The translations under genes and the position numbers were made by a program. The notes under the pieces were generated by a model, which worked only from the letters and a program-made list of their open reading frames with translations, was not told the origin of the DNA and searched no databases. 64,000 bases of DNA from Anaerolineae bacterium. Its GTDB lineage: Bacteria; Chloroflexota; Anaerolineae; Aggregatilineales; J027. The stretch is from NCBI GenBank assembly GCA_008933735.1, contig WBUL01000005.1, positions 119,754-183,753 on the forward strand, in the 5' to 3' direction. Below, piece by piece: positions 7,910 through 17,178 of the stretch (its first letter is position 1; each line of letters starts with the position of its first letter).

Positions 7910-10900
7910 ATGAAATTTACTGACGAACAGCAGCTCGCTATTTCCATTCACGACAAAAATCTGATTGTCACGGCAGGAGCGGGCAGCGGCAAAACCCGCG
8001 TGCTGGTCGAGCGTTACCTCAAACTGCTGGAAGACCACCCTGACTGGAAGCTCACTGACCTGGTCGCCATTACCTTCACGGAAAAAGCCGCCCGCGAAAT
8101 GCGTGACCGGGTGCGCCAGACCATCCAGGATCGAATAAAAGAGGCGGCTAATGAGCTGGAATTGAGGCGCTGGCAGACTCATGAAAGTTTGCTCAGCAGT
8201 GCTCGTATCGGCACCATTCACAGTCTGTGTGCCCAGATCTTACGCGCTAATCCGGCAGAAGTTCCCGTTGACCCTAATTTTGAAGTGTTGGATGAGGTTG
8301 AAGCATCGATTCTGCTGGATGATGCTGTTCAGCAGAGTCTGGTCGAGTTGGTGAACCGCAGCGCCGAGTTTGCCCACCTGCTGGCTCATTACGATGTACG
8401 GACAGTCACGCAGGTGCTAAAACAATTTGCCAGCCTGACCGAGTCACAGAAGTTTTGCAGTCATGTCCCGGAAAATGCAGCCGATGTGCTCGCAGCGTGG
8501 CAGGCGGAGTACACCAGAGCGCTCAGAGAAGTAGTTGAAGCCGTCCACACCGACGAAACGCTGGACACCTGTTTATCCTGGCAGCCGGATTGTGACTGGC
8601 CTGATGACGACGATAAGTTGATGATGGTCTGGCACAACGTCCACGAGCTCACACCAGATTTAGCAGAAGATGGGACTATTTTTTCTGCCCTTCAATCGCT
8701 GGTGGAAGGTATCAAAGTGAATGTCGGCAGCAAAAAAAGCTGGGGCGATGACAAAGCGATTCTCGATAAATCAAAAGATATCTTAAAAACCATTCGAGAA
8801 CTGGCAAGGAGCTATCTTGAAAACTGGCCCCGCCCGTTGGATGAATATGATTCTATGGCTGCTGATCTGCTGGTGATGTGGCGGGAGGCAGTCCAGCACA
8901 CGGCTCGGCGTTATAAAGAATTCAAGGATTTGCAGGGTGTTCTTGATTTTGACGATCTGGAATACCTGACGGTTGAACTGCTGGAAAATCATTCGCACGT
9001 CACGGAGCGTTACCATCAGCGTGAATTTAAGCATGTGATGGTTGATGAGTTTCAGGATACAAACGCAGCGCAGCGTAATATCGTATACAAGCTGTGTGGG
9101 ATGGAAACTCAGACAGGGGGGCGGCTGTTCGTGGTGGGCGACCCCAAACAAAGCATCTATGCTTTTCGCGGCGCGGATGTGAGTGTGTTTCATCAGGTAC
9201 AGGGAGAAATCATCGGGATGGGCGGTGTCGAGGTACCGCTCAGCCAGTCGTTCCGCACGCATGAACGGCTGGTAACGGGATTTAACACGCTGTTTGGGGC
9301 AGTTTTAGGGTCGGCTGTGCAGGCAGAATATGAGGTTTCCCTGGGCAACCCCATGACCGCTGCCCGCTCCTCTGAAGCTATACACCAGAGGCCAATTCGC
9401 CTGCTGCTGCTGGAAAAACCTGACAAAAACGAGCGTGGTGAAAAGGTAAATTCCGACCAGATGCGGCGCTGGGAAGCCTATGAAGTGGCGTGCCTGCTTC
9501 ACGAGTTCAAACAATCTAAAATGCCAATCTACAACAAAGACCAACGGGTGTATCAACCTTTTGAATATGGTGATGCCGCTGTTTTGCTGCGGGCGATGAC
9601 CCATGCTCATGTCTACGAGGATGTATTCAAGGCGGAAGGACTGCCCTACACCACCATCGCGGGAAAGGGATACTACAATCGTCAGGAAGTGTGGGATTTA
9701 ATCAATTTGCTGAAAGCGCTGCACAACCGTGCGGATAACCTTGCGCTGGCGGCAGTGCTGCGCTCGCCCATGTTTGGGCTGTCGGATGATGCCCTGTTCG
9801 CACTGCGTTTACAGGCTCCGCTGCTGCTGTGGGATGCTGTGCAGCAGCCTTCCGAACTATTCCCACCTTCTGAATTTGACGCGCTGATTTTTGCACGTGA
9901 AATGCTTCAGGAATTGGCAGCACTGGCGGGGCGTGTTCCGGTAGCGGAACTGCTGGCGCTGGCGCTGGATAAAACCGCTTATGATGCTACGCTGACCGCC
10001 CTGCCGGATGGGGACAGACGGCGTGGGAACATCGAGAAACTGCTGGAAAAAGCTCGCCAGAGTGGACGGGTTTCCCTGAGTGATTTTACAGCGTATCTGG
10101 GGGATTTGACCGCTGCCGACCCACGCGAAGGGGAGGCCGCCCTGGAAAGCACCGGCACCATCAAAATCATGTCAGTTCATGCCAGCAAGGGTCTTGAATT
10201 TCCGGTCGTGGTGCTGATGGACAGCCATTGGACACGGGGCAGGTCAGAGTTTTCGCCGCTGCGGTTTGATGAGAAAATCGGGGCAGCCTGTAAGGTGCGG
10301 GATGCCGACGGGAAATGGGTGGAGTCGTTTGCTTTCCAGCAGGCCGAAAGAGAGGAACAGCGCCGCAGTACTGCCGAGCACAAGCGCCTGTTTTATGTGG
10401 CGGCAACCCGTGCCCAGGATTTGCTGGTGATGACAGGCAGTTGGAATGGCAAAGCCAAAGAGGAGTCGTGGCTGTCCTATGCGCTGGAAGCATTTAAGGT
10501 TGATGCCCGCGGCATGTCTGAATATGACGGGGTAGAGGTCAGGATTTTAACCGAACTACCGCCAGACGAATCGGTGCCGCGCGTAGAGATCAGTGGGTGG
10601 GATGTGCTGGACACTTATCTGACGGGAAAGGCCGCGATTCCGCCACTTCTGACTCCGATCCCAACAGACTGGACAGCCCCTTCCCGCCATCTGACGGTTT
10701 CGCAGTTGGAAAAACTTGGCAAAATCGACCAGTTTACCCCACGTGTTTTTGCCGAACGGGATTTTCGCAACAGTGTTTTACACGATTCACCCGCGCCAGT
10801 CTCGCCGATTGCCATTGACGAAATTACTCGCCAGATGTACCTGCGCCGCACAGTCGGGCAGATTGTTCACCGGGCGCTGCAACTTGGTGTGCTGCCGGGG

Positions 10901-11383
10901 CAAAAATCCGTGCGGGAATTGTATACGATTCTGCGGGCATATGCGTGGGATGAAGGGCTGACTGATCAGCGCCTGCTGGAAAATGTCACCAACCAGGCGA
11001 TTCGGCTGCTGCGTAAATTTGAGGATGATAACATGCTGGGTGGGGCAGAACTGATTTTGCGTGAGGTGCCGTTCATCCTAAAAACCGATACGCGCATTCT
11101 TCATGGGCAGATTGATGTGCTCTACAAACGCGATGGTGCATGGCATGTGCTGGATTACAAAACAGCGGATATAGCAGCCCGCAACGTGCGCGAACATGCC
11201 AAGCGCTACCATCTTCAGGTTGGGGCGTATGCAAGGGCAGTCGAAAAACGTACCGGTCAGACTCCTCATGTCGAGCTGTACTACCTGCATCCAGGGACGC
11301 TGATCAGGGTGCAGCCATATGAATGGGAGCAGGCGCTGGCGGAACTGGATGAGCGGATTCAGGCGGCGCTGGCTATGTGGTGA
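7910..11383 (+). CDS. UvrD-family helicase with C-terminal nuclease, AddA-like
   Basis: 1157 residues. SF1A helicase motifs are in order: Q-motif and Walker A (TAGAGSGKTRVL, residues 21-32), FTEKAAREMRDRV (56-68), VDEFQDTNAAQ (about 378), GDPKQSIYAFRGADV (about 410), KIMSVHASKGLEFPVV (about 755) and LFYVAATRAQD (about 828). The C-terminus carries a RecB-type PD-(D/E)XK nuclease (GQIDVLYK then VLDYKTAD near 1081). This is the layout of AddA, which processes double-strand breaks for recombination. No AddB gene is adjacent. It begins 28 bases after the aldolase gene and its end overlaps the convergent VOC gene by 11 bases. Confidence 0.93.
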   Translation: MKFTDEQQLAISIHDKNLIVTAGAGSGKTRVLVERYLKLLEDHPDWKLTDLVAITFTEKAAREMRDRVRQTIQDRIKEAANELELRRWQTHESLLSSARIGTIHSLCAQILRANPAEVPVDPNFEVLDEVEASILLDDAVQQSLVELVNRSAEFAHLLAHYDVRTVTQVLKQFASLTESQKFCSHVPENAADVLAAWQAEYTRALREVVEAVHTDETLDTCLSWQPDCDWPDDDDKLMMVWHNVHELTPDLAEDGTIFSALQSLVEGIKVNVGSKKSWGDDKAILDKSKDILKTIRELARSYLENWPRPLDEYDSMAADLLVMWREAVQHTARRYKEFKDLQGVLDFDDLEYLTVELLENHSHVTERYHQREFKHVMVDEFQDTNAAQRNIVYKLCGMETQTGGRLFVVGDPKQSIYAFRGADVSVFHQVQGEIIGMGGVEVPLSQSFRTHERLVTGFNTLFGAVLGSAVQAEYEVSLGNPMTAARSSEAIHQRPIRLLLLEKPDKNERGEKVNSDQMRRWEAYEVACLLHEFKQSKMPIYNKDQRVYQPFEYGDAAVLLRAMTHAHVYEDVFKAEGLPYTTIAGKGYYNRQEVWDLINLLKALHNRADNLALAAVLRSPMFGLSDDALFALRLQAPLLLWDAVQQPSELFPPSEFDALIFAREMLQELAALAGRVPVAELLALALDKTAYDATLTALPDGDRRRGNIEKLLEKARQSGRVSLSDFTAYLGDLTAADPREGEAALESTGTIKIMSVHASKGLEFPVVVLMDSHWTRGRSEFSPLRFDEKIGAACKVRDADGKWVESFAFQQAEREEQRRSTAEHKRLFYVAATRAQDLLVMTGSWNGKAKEESWLSYALEAFKVDARGMSEYDGVEVRILTELPPDESVPRVEISGWDVLDTYLTGKAAIPPLLTPIPTDWTAPSRHLTVSQLEKLGKIDQFTPRVFAERDFRNSVLHDSPAPVSPIAIDEITRQMYLRRTVGQIVHRALQLGVLPGQKSVRELYTILRAYAWDEGLTDQRLLENVTNQAIRLLRKFEDDNMLGGAELILREVPFILKTDTRILHGQIDVLYKRDGAWHVLDYKTADIAARNVREHAKRYHLQVGAYARAVEKRTGQTPHVELYYLHPGTLIRVQPYEWEQALAELDERIQAALAMW

Positions 11384-11762
11384 GTTCGATTCGGTTCTCA
11401 TCCGGGTCTAAAATGACGCTTTCGTAGTAGCCGTCCCCGGTTGTTCTTGGTTCCCCGATGACTCTGTACCCACGCTGGCGCAGTTTTTCGGTCAGTGTGT
11501 TCACTTTGTCTTTGCTGCCAGTCGCAATGGCGATGTGGATATAACCTGTAGCCTGATTTTCAAGCGCGTTGAGATGGCGGGGAATCCCTGGCATTTGCAT
11601 GAGTTCCAGACGTGCGCCATCCGTAAAACTGATGAAGTAGGACTCAAACCCCGTTTGAGGATTGTGATATTTTTCACTCGACTTTCCGCCGAAAAATTCC
11701 ACGTAAAAATCACGCATAACCTCAAGTTGATGTGTCCACAGGGCAACATGTTCGATTCGCAT
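11373..11762 (-). CDS. VOC/glyoxalase-superfamily protein
   Basis: 129 residues, two beta-alpha-beta-beta-beta modules of the vicinal-oxygen-chelate fold. The start MRIEHVALWT contributes a metal-ligand His, ARLELMQMPG near residue 50 a Glu, GYIHIAIATGS near 71 a His and ENRIELTT at the end a Glu. The ligand set matches glyoxalase I-like metal sites, but VOC proteins have many functions (lyases, dioxygenases, antibiotic resistance), so the substrate is open. It ends inside the helicase gene on the other strand. Confidence 0.88.
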   Translation of the reverse strand: MRIEHVALWTHQLEVMRDFYVEFFGGKSSEKYHNPQTGFESYFISFTDGARLELMQMPGIPRHLNALENQATGYIHIAIATGSKDKVNTLTEKLRQRGYRVIGEPRTTGDGYYESVILDPDENRIELTT

Positions 11763-11837
11763 AAAGCACCCTTCGTAAGAAACCAGCCGATTTCTGACTC
11801 TCTAAATTACGCTAAACTTTTAAAAAGAGGAAGCATC

Positions 11838-12503
11838 ATGACAGAAAAAATTAAAACTTACGAGAGTGATGATATTGTAGTGAGCTACAGTGTTATTCGC
11901 TGTATCCATGCTGAAGAATGTATCAGGCGGCTGCCCAGGGTATTCAACCCGAAACAGCGCCCCTGGATTGTCCCACAAAATGCCAGTGCTGAGGAGATTG
12001 CTGACACCATCCTGAACTGCCCGTCCGGGGCGTTACATTTTGAGCGTAAGGACGGTGGGGTGCGCGAAGCGGTTCCAGAACAAAACACGGTTACCATTGA
12101 CCCCGATGGGCCGCTTTACGTGCGCGGCGATTTAGAGATTACCACGCCAGATGGTGAGACCGTCGTCATGAAGGAGACCCGAGTCGCGCTGTGTCGCTGC
12201 GGGGTATCAAAAAATAAACCTTTTTGCGATAACAGCCATCAGGAGATTCATTTTACCGATCCCGCACGTGTCACCTTAAAGGAAGGTTGGACAAGCGAAG
12301 GAGAGAATACCGGGACACTCCGAATTACCCCCACAGAGAACGGCCCTTTTTTGCTGCGGGGAAAGGTCAAGATTCAGGGCAGTCAGGTCGTGTTCCGGGA
12401 GAAAGCATGGTTGTGCCGCTGCGGCGGATCGCAGAACAAGCCGTTCTGTGACGGAACCCATGCGAAAATTGGGTTTCAGTCTACGGCGGGGAGCAGCACA
12501 TAA
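11838..12503 (+). CDS. Fe-S protein: divergent 4Fe-4S (YjdI-like) module plus two CDGSH modules
   Basis: 221 residues from ATG 11838, chosen for the AAGAGGA ribosome site; upstream in-frame starts overlap the VOC gene. An N-terminal Fer4_19-like part has RCIHAEECIR near residue 19 and CPSGALHF near 60. Two CDGSH iron-sulfur modules follow, CRCGVSKNKPFCDNSH (about 121-136) and CRCGGSQNKPFCDGTH (about 195-210), each with the 3-Cys-1-His ligand set of a 2Fe-2S cluster. Such proteins are thought to carry electrons or clusters; the exact role is unknown. It overlaps the convergent histidine-kinase gene by 28 bases. Confidence 0.92.
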   Translation: MTEKIKTYESDDIVVSYSVIRCIHAEECIRRLPRVFNPKQRPWIVPQNASAEEIADTILNCPSGALHFERKDGGVREAVPEQNTVTIDPDGPLYVRGDLEITTPDGETVVMKETRVALCRCGVSKNKPFCDNSHQEIHFTDPARVTLKEGWTSEGENTGTLRITPTENGPFLLRGKVKIQGSQVVFREKAWLCRCGGSQNKPFCDGTHAKIGFQSTAGSST

Positions 12504-14764
12504 AATTGGCTTCCCCTGCCGGGGGCGCTTTCCAGCCACATGCGCCCGTGCATCAGCGATACCAATTTATAGCTCAGGGCCAATCCTAACCCTGTGCCGC
12601 CCTGTTCGCGGGTGGGGGTGCTGTCTATCTGACGGAATTCGTTAAACAGCGTTCGCTGATCTTCAGGCGAAATGCCTATACCCGTGTCTTCTACCGTGAT
12701 CAGTATCCAGACCTGATTCGGGTCGATTTCCCTGGGTGCACTGTCGGACTTTTCCAGGCGGCGTGCGCTGATTTTGACTCCGCCTTTCGTGGTGAATTTA
12801 ATTGCGTTGCTGGTTAGGTTAGTAAGAATTTTAAGAATCGCTGTGCTGTCTCCTACAACTGCCGAAAGATCCGGTTCGATCACAACCTGAAAATCCAGTC
12901 CCTTTTTCTTGGCGGTGGAGGAGTAGCCGTTAAAACATTCCTGGATCAAGGACTGAAGTTGGGTAGGCCGTAGTGTAAGATCCATCTGCCCGGTCTGGAT
13001 TTTTGAAATGTCGAGTACATCGTCGATCAGCGCCAGCAGGTCTTCTCCGTTTTTCACAACCCGTTCAAGCCGGTCGCGCTGTTTGTCGTTCAGAGGGCCG
13101 AGTGTTTCCTGCAAAAGCAGTTCGGAATATCCTAGAATGCTGTTTAACGGGGTACGGAGTTCGTGGCTCATGGTCAGAACAAAATGCGATTTGAGGCGGT
13201 TGAGCTCAATCAACTGCTCGTTGGCAAGGCGCATTTCGTCCGTTGCTTCCTTGTCGCGGGTAATATCCCGTATCATGCCTGCGATGCCCAGCACCTTATC
13301 CTGCGGATCGACAAACGGCACCTTTGTAATGGCATACCAGCGCTTCCGCCCGGATTTCAGGTCTTCTTCGGCCTGTTCCCAGCTCATCCCATCTTTATGA
13401 TTCTGCATAATTTCCAGGTCACGCTGGCGATAGGCTTCGGCACGATCCTGGGGGAAAAAATCAAAGTCGGTGTGTCCAATGACTTCTTGTGGGCGCTGCT
13501 TTCCCAGATACCGGGTGTTGGCGATATTGGTTACAATGAAGCGGCCTTCCGTATCTTTGACAAACACATAGTCTGGCAGGTTGTCAATCAAAATCCGCAT
13601 GAGGTTGCGTTCCCGTGCCAGCGCTTTCTCAAATTCTTTCCGTTCGGTGATGTCAGTCACAAAGCCTTCGACCAGTGTCTGGGTTGGGTCATCTACTTTT
13701 TGACCCTGTTCCCAGACCCATTTTTCTTTCCCTTCAGCCGTTTTGATGCGGTAGGTGAGTTGAAAGGGCCGGTTTTCCTGGATGCCTTTCTGAATCCCCG
13801 CCCACATCGAGTCCCGATCATCGGGGTGAATGAGATCGATGTAGCGCACGCTGCGATTTCCAATCAGGTCGGCGGCATGATAGCCCGTTAGTTCATGGCA
13901 GCCCTCACTCACAAAGGTGAACTCCCAGTGAGGCGTATGGGTGCTGCGGTAAGCCATGCCGGGAAGGTTGCTCATAAGAGTGGTCATAACGCGCTGGCTT
14001 TCCAGCAGGGCGTTGTCTTTCCACGAGCTTTCACCCATCTCCATCCCTACCGCCATTGCTCCGGTGATGCTGCCTGCCGGGTCTCGAAGGGGGGCATACC
14101 AGACCTGGACATTGCGCCCGTTATTTTCGTAAAGCGCATGGAATGATTCACCTTCCAGAGCGCTCTGCATATCACTCACTAAACGGGATTGGTCGCGGTA
14201 CAGGTCAAAAAAGGATTTGCCGACCTGAATATCCTCGCGTGAAGTATCAGGCAGCAGAGGGATGTGCCCTTCGGTCAGTGTAAAAATGCCTTTTGCATCA
14301 ATCGCATGGAAGAAAAGCGGCGCGCTGGAAAGAACGTTCTGGAGAATTTCACGGGTGCGGTGGAGGGATTCTTCAGCCTGGTAACTTTCCACCAAGCGCT
14401 TGACGCGCTGCCGCAGCAGGGGCCAGCGGATAGGCTTGGTAATATAGTCTGTTGCACCGGCCTCAAATGCCTGTTCGACGGCTCCGCTGTCTTCCAGCGC
14501 GGTAAGCATCAAAATGGGAGTACGACTGCCGCCGGGGAGGGTTTTGATTCGTTTGCAAGCGTCAAACCCGGATAATACGGGCATCATGCCATCCAAAAGC
14601 ACCAAATCCGGGCGAAGTTCCTGGTATTTTTCTGTGGCTTCCTGTCCATTGGCGGCCTCATACACGGTGTGGCCGTCAATCGTCAACATGTCCACAAGCA
14701 TCATCCGGATGCCTTTTTCGTCATCAGCCACCAGGATTTTCCCGGATGGATTGTTTGCTGTCAT
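12476..14764 (-). CDS. Hybrid sensor histidine kinase with N-terminal receiver and several PAS domains
   Basis: 762 residues, cytoplasmic (no membrane helix). A receiver domain (residues 1-125, phospho-Asp 58 in LVLLDGMMP, Lys in TKPIRW) comes first, then three PAS-type regions, two of them with PAC tails (EKWVWEQGQKVDDP and KRWYAITKVPF). A HisKA box (SHELRTPLNSILGYSE, His near 533) and a HATPase_c domain (SNAIKFT, EDTGIGISPEDQ, GGTGLGLALSYKL) complete it. A kinase with its receiver in front is probably itself the target of another kinase. No partner regulator is adjacent. A good ribosome site (AGAGGGG) precedes the ATG. Confidence 0.94.
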   Translation of the reverse strand: MTANNPSGKILVADDEKGIRMMLVDMLTIDGHTVYEAANGQEATEKYQELRPDLVLLDGMMPVLSGFDACKRIKTLPGGSRTPILMLTALEDSGAVEQAFEAGATDYITKPIRWPLLRQRVKRLVESYQAEESLHRTREILQNVLSSAPLFFHAIDAKGIFTLTEGHIPLLPDTSREDIQVGKSFFDLYRDQSRLVSDMQSALEGESFHALYENNGRNVQVWYAPLRDPAGSITGAMAVGMEMGESSWKDNALLESQRVMTTLMSNLPGMAYRSTHTPHWEFTFVSEGCHELTGYHAADLIGNRSVRYIDLIHPDDRDSMWAGIQKGIQENRPFQLTYRIKTAEGKEKWVWEQGQKVDDPTQTLVEGFVTDITERKEFEKALARERNLMRILIDNLPDYVFVKDTEGRFIVTNIANTRYLGKQRPQEVIGHTDFDFFPQDRAEAYRQRDLEIMQNHKDGMSWEQAEEDLKSGRKRWYAITKVPFVDPQDKVLGIAGMIRDITRDKEATDEMRLANEQLIELNRLKSHFVLTMSHELRTPLNSILGYSELLLQETLGPLNDKQRDRLERVVKNGEDLLALIDDVLDISKIQTGQMDLTLRPTQLQSLIQECFNGYSSTAKKKGLDFQVVIEPDLSAVVGDSTAILKILTNLTSNAIKFTTKGGVKISARRLEKSDSAPREIDPNQVWILITVEDTGIGISPEDQRTLFNEFRQIDSTPTREQGGTGLGLALSYKLVSLMHGRMWLESAPGRGSQFYVLLPAVD

Positions 14765-14858
14765 ACCAGACCCCTCTTTTCTGTCGCTATCATTTTACTC
14801 TAATTCTAGCTGCCTGTTCGTTATGTATTTTGGGAGGTGAGCGTTTGTAAAGCATGGT

Positions 14859-14887
14859 TTTACACATCACGCGCTGCGCTGTAGAAT
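14859..14887 (+). promoter_or_regulatory. Promoter for the membrane-protein gene
   Basis: TTTACA (14859-14864) and TAGAAT (14882-14887) are spaced by 17 bases, 28 bases before the ATG at 14916. Both hexamers match the housekeeping consensus at 5 of 6 positions. Confidence 0.55.
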
Positions 14888-14915
14888 CTGCAAAAAGAAT
14901 GGGGAACACTCCAGT

Positions 14916-15899
14916 ATGGCATTACTAACCCGTCTGTTTTACAGCCAGTTACCCGTCTGGGCGAGACCTACCCATCCGATGATGCGCTATGCGCTGGGGT
15001 ATCGGAAACTGACTCTGCGAGATACACTTTTGCGTCTGCTTGTTGCTATCCTCGGTATTGGGGTCATTGTGGGTGCGGGATATTTTTACACGCAGCAGAC
15101 AAGCGATAGTAATACCATCACCTACCGTGAATTTATGTTCTACCCTCTTGCGCTGCTGCAACTGCTGGCGGAAATTCTGGCCCTGGCCCTGACCGTTAAT
15201 TCAGTGGCCCTCGAACGGCAAAAAGGCACGTGGGAAAGCCTCCAGGTTTCTCTGGTCGGTGCTGCAACGGCGGTGCGGACACGCTGGGCACTTGTATTTT
15301 ATAAACTCCGCTGGGTGCTGGCGGCCATTGTGTTAGGCCGGTTGGTCTATATTGGATATCTCCTGGATGATATGACCGATTTTGAAGGCCGGGCAATCGA
15401 TGTGCGAATCATCGGTATTTCACCTGAGGTGACGCTGGAAGTTGCGGTGTTTTTGCTTACAGCCCTGATCACTGCCGCGCTTTTGCTGCCGTTTGTGGCA
15501 ATTGCGCTGGATGCGGCAGTTGGGATGGTGGTGGCAACCTTGACTCAGCGGCGTTCGGCAGGGGTTCTGACGACGCTTGTGCTGGTTGGCGGGCGTGTGC
15601 TGATTACCGGGAGTGCACTGTTTTTGGGCGATTCGATCCTGGGGCCCAACGGGACAAAACCGGAGGTGGTAGATATGAGCACCGCGGAAGGCTGGGGACG
15701 TACCCTGCTGCTGACCTTGCAGGGCGATTTGGGGCTGCGCCTGCTTAACCTGGAAACCCTGGGCAATCTGTGGTCAGACCTGGAAAATGGGATTTATATA
15801 GGGGGGGTGGTTTTGGTTGGTGTGATCCTGATGGCGATGATAGCGAACGGGTTGGTGTTATTTGCTGCGTGGCGGGCGGCTAAACCTGCGAAGAGTTAG
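14916..15899 (+). CDS. Predicted multi-pass membrane protein, ABC-2-permease-like
   Basis: 327 residues with about seven hydrophobic segments (roughly 40-60, 75-95, 125-150, 178-200, 205-225, 235-250, 290-315). A cytoplasmic-looking segment ERQKGTWESLQVSLV between helices 2 and 3 resembles the loop of ABC-2-type export permeases. I do not recognise a named family, and no ATP-binding subunit lies beside it. Its stop overlaps the stop of the convergent methyltransferase by four bases. Confidence 0.75.
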   Translation: MALLTRLFYSQLPVWARPTHPMMRYALGYRKLTLRDTLLRLLVAILGIGVIVGAGYFYTQQTSDSNTITYREFMFYPLALLQLLAEILALALTVNSVALERQKGTWESLQVSLVGAATAVRTRWALVFYKLRWVLAAIVLGRLVYIGYLLDDMTDFEGRAIDVRIIGISPEVTLEVAVFLLTALITAALLLPFVAIALDAAVGMVVATLTQRRSAGVLTTLVLVGGRVLITGSALFLGDSILGPNGTKPEVVDMSTAEGWGRTLLLTLQGDLGLRLLNLETLGNLWSDLENGIYIGGVVLVGVILMAMIANGLVLFAAWRAAKPAKS

Positions 15900-16732
15900 C
15901 CCTTTTTTGCTCGGACGCGGAACAGCAGGGGTGCATAGTGAATGTTTCCGTCCGTGCCGACTTCGTCCTGAAGCATACTTCGCAGCGCGTCCAGGCAATC
16001 TTTTCGGGTGAATTCGTCCATCGCCGCTAGTTCTGCCTGACGGTTTGCCCAGGCTAGTTTGTAATCCATAAAAGCTGCTACGGGCATTACCACCTCAACA
16101 GGCGCATCTTCCCATACCTGAATTTCTACATACCCTGTTTCTGCCAGGACTTCTTTAAAATCGTCCGCCTCTTGCAGAATGTTGTCCCATGAGCGGGGGG
16201 TACGGATGAAATGACGGATCTTAAGCAGGTGAGGCGGAGCGTCATCTTCATCAACCATATACCGGGCAAAAACCTCAATTATTTTGTCATCCAGGCGGTG
16301 TAATACATTCCATTCATGGAAGGCCAATACCCCCTCTGGTTTGAGCACCCGATGAAGCTCCGCGAAGGCGCGTCGTGGACGGGTTGCATTCAGCCCAAAG
16401 GAGGCAACTCCAAGGTGGAATGTATCCGCTTCAAAAGGTAATTCATGAACATCCGCCACCTGGAATATCACGTTTGCATTCTGGGTAAGGAGCGCCTGCT
16501 CAATCATAGCCGGGGCGAAATCAATTCCTGTAACGTGACGGACACGGGAAGCAATCAACCGCGCGAGAATGCCCGTTCCAGTACCAATATCAAGTGTTAC
16601 TTCGTGTCCAAGTGGCTGCGCTGTCCGGATCACTGACTCCGCGAAGTGGCGAAACGCTGGAACAATACGCGCCTCATAACCATCCGCGTTGGCGTCGAAG
16701 AATTGTCGAATGGTGTCTGCATCCCGCCGCAT
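15896..16732 (-). CDS. Class I SAM-dependent methyltransferase
   Basis: 278 residues. The SAM-binding motif I is clear (TLDIGTGTGILARLIA near residue 45), followed by an acidic residue after beta 2 (GIDFAP), NVIFQVADVHELPFEADTFH for motif II, and LKPEGVLAFHEWNV after it. This resembles UbiE/Methyltransf_11 enzymes. The acceptor substrate cannot be told. The gene stands alone on the minus strand. Confidence 0.9.
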   Translation of the reverse strand: MRRDADTIRQFFDANADGYEARIVPAFRHFAESVIRTAQPLGHEVTLDIGTGTGILARLIASRVRHVTGIDFAPAMIEQALLTQNANVIFQVADVHELPFEADTFHLGVASFGLNATRPRRAFAELHRVLKPEGVLAFHEWNVLHRLDDKIIEVFARYMVDEDDAPPHLLKIRHFIRTPRSWDNILQEADDFKEVLAETGYVEIQVWEDAPVEVVMPVAAFMDYKLAWANRQAELAAMDEFTRKDCLDALRSMLQDEVGTDGNIHYAPLLFRVRAKKG

Positions 16733-16820
16733 TAAATCACATCAAACCCCTACATCTTGCACATATTTTTCACACAATTGAAGCGCATGATAGGGGCAAA
16801 ATGGACAAAGGAGAAGTCAA

Positions 16821-17102
16821 ATGTTCAGGAAAATGTGGATCGTACTGCTGGTCGTTGGTGTGATGCTGGCAATCCTGGTGCCTGCTGTTGCCGAAGCTGG
16901 CGGGCCAAGAGGAAGAGGAAATGGCGACGGAGTTTGCGACAACTGCCTGTCTGGCGGATCAAATTTTGTGGACGCGGATGGCGACGGAGTTTGCGACAAC
17001 TGTCTGTCTGGCGGATCAAATTTTGTGGACGCAGATGGCGATGGAGTTTGCGACAACTGCGGTCAGCGGATTGGCAGAAGATATGGGCGATGGGGACGTT
17101 AA
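16821..17102 (+). CDS. Small secreted protein with Asp/Cys calcium-loop-like repeats
   Basis: 93 residues with a signal peptide (MFRKMWIVLLVVGVMLAILV, cleavage near AEA-GG). The mature part is 2.5 copies of a 19-residue unit containing DADGDGVCDNC followed by LSGGSNFV, then a basic tail (RIGRRYGRWGR). The DxDGDG core is the calcium loop of thrombospondin type-3 and EF-hand-like repeats. The CDNC pair could form disulfides or bind metal. The repeats are nearly identical at the DNA level (57 bases), so they are recent or kept alike. The ribosome site AAAGGAG and ATG are well placed. The function is unknown. Confidence 0.8.
   Translation: MFRKMWIVLLVVGVMLAILVPAVAEAGGPRGRGNGDGVCDNCLSGGSNFVDADGDGVCDNCLSGGSNFVDADGDGVCDNCGQRIGRRYGRWGR
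16921..17054 (+). repeat. 57-bp tandem repeat, about 2.4 copies
   Basis: Copies begin at 16921, 16978 and 17035 (the last partial), with only a few differences, each starting ATGGCGACGGAGTTTGCGAC or close to it. The repeat keeps the reading frame (19 codons) inside the small secreted protein. Slippage could change copy number without breaking the frame. Confidence 0.9.
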
Positions 17103-17125
17103 CTCCAATGCCTCCGGGTAGCAAG

Positions 17126-17148
17126 AAAAAAAGCGCCCGGAGGCGCTT
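17126..17148 (-). terminator. Rho-independent terminator pointing left
   Basis: A perfect 7-bp stem (17131-17137 with 17142-17148, tetraloop at 17138-17141) is followed on the minus strand by an unbroken T-run, with A-rich sequence at 17126-17132 on the plus strand. It has no T-run in the plus direction, so it does not obviously end the small secreted gene. A second overlapping 9-bp stem (17110-17118 with 17136-17144) could form in plus transcripts. A minus transcript coming from 17150-17350 is implied. Confidence 0.6.
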
Positions 17149-17178
17149 CCGCAAAGCATAAGGAGGTATATTAATGGC

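Noticed and set aside
7910..11383. PcrA/UvrD or RecB instead of AddA
   Set aside because: The C-terminal RecB-type nuclease excludes PcrA/UvrD, and no RecC or RecD gene is nearby. AddA-like is the better fit though no AddB gene is adjacent.
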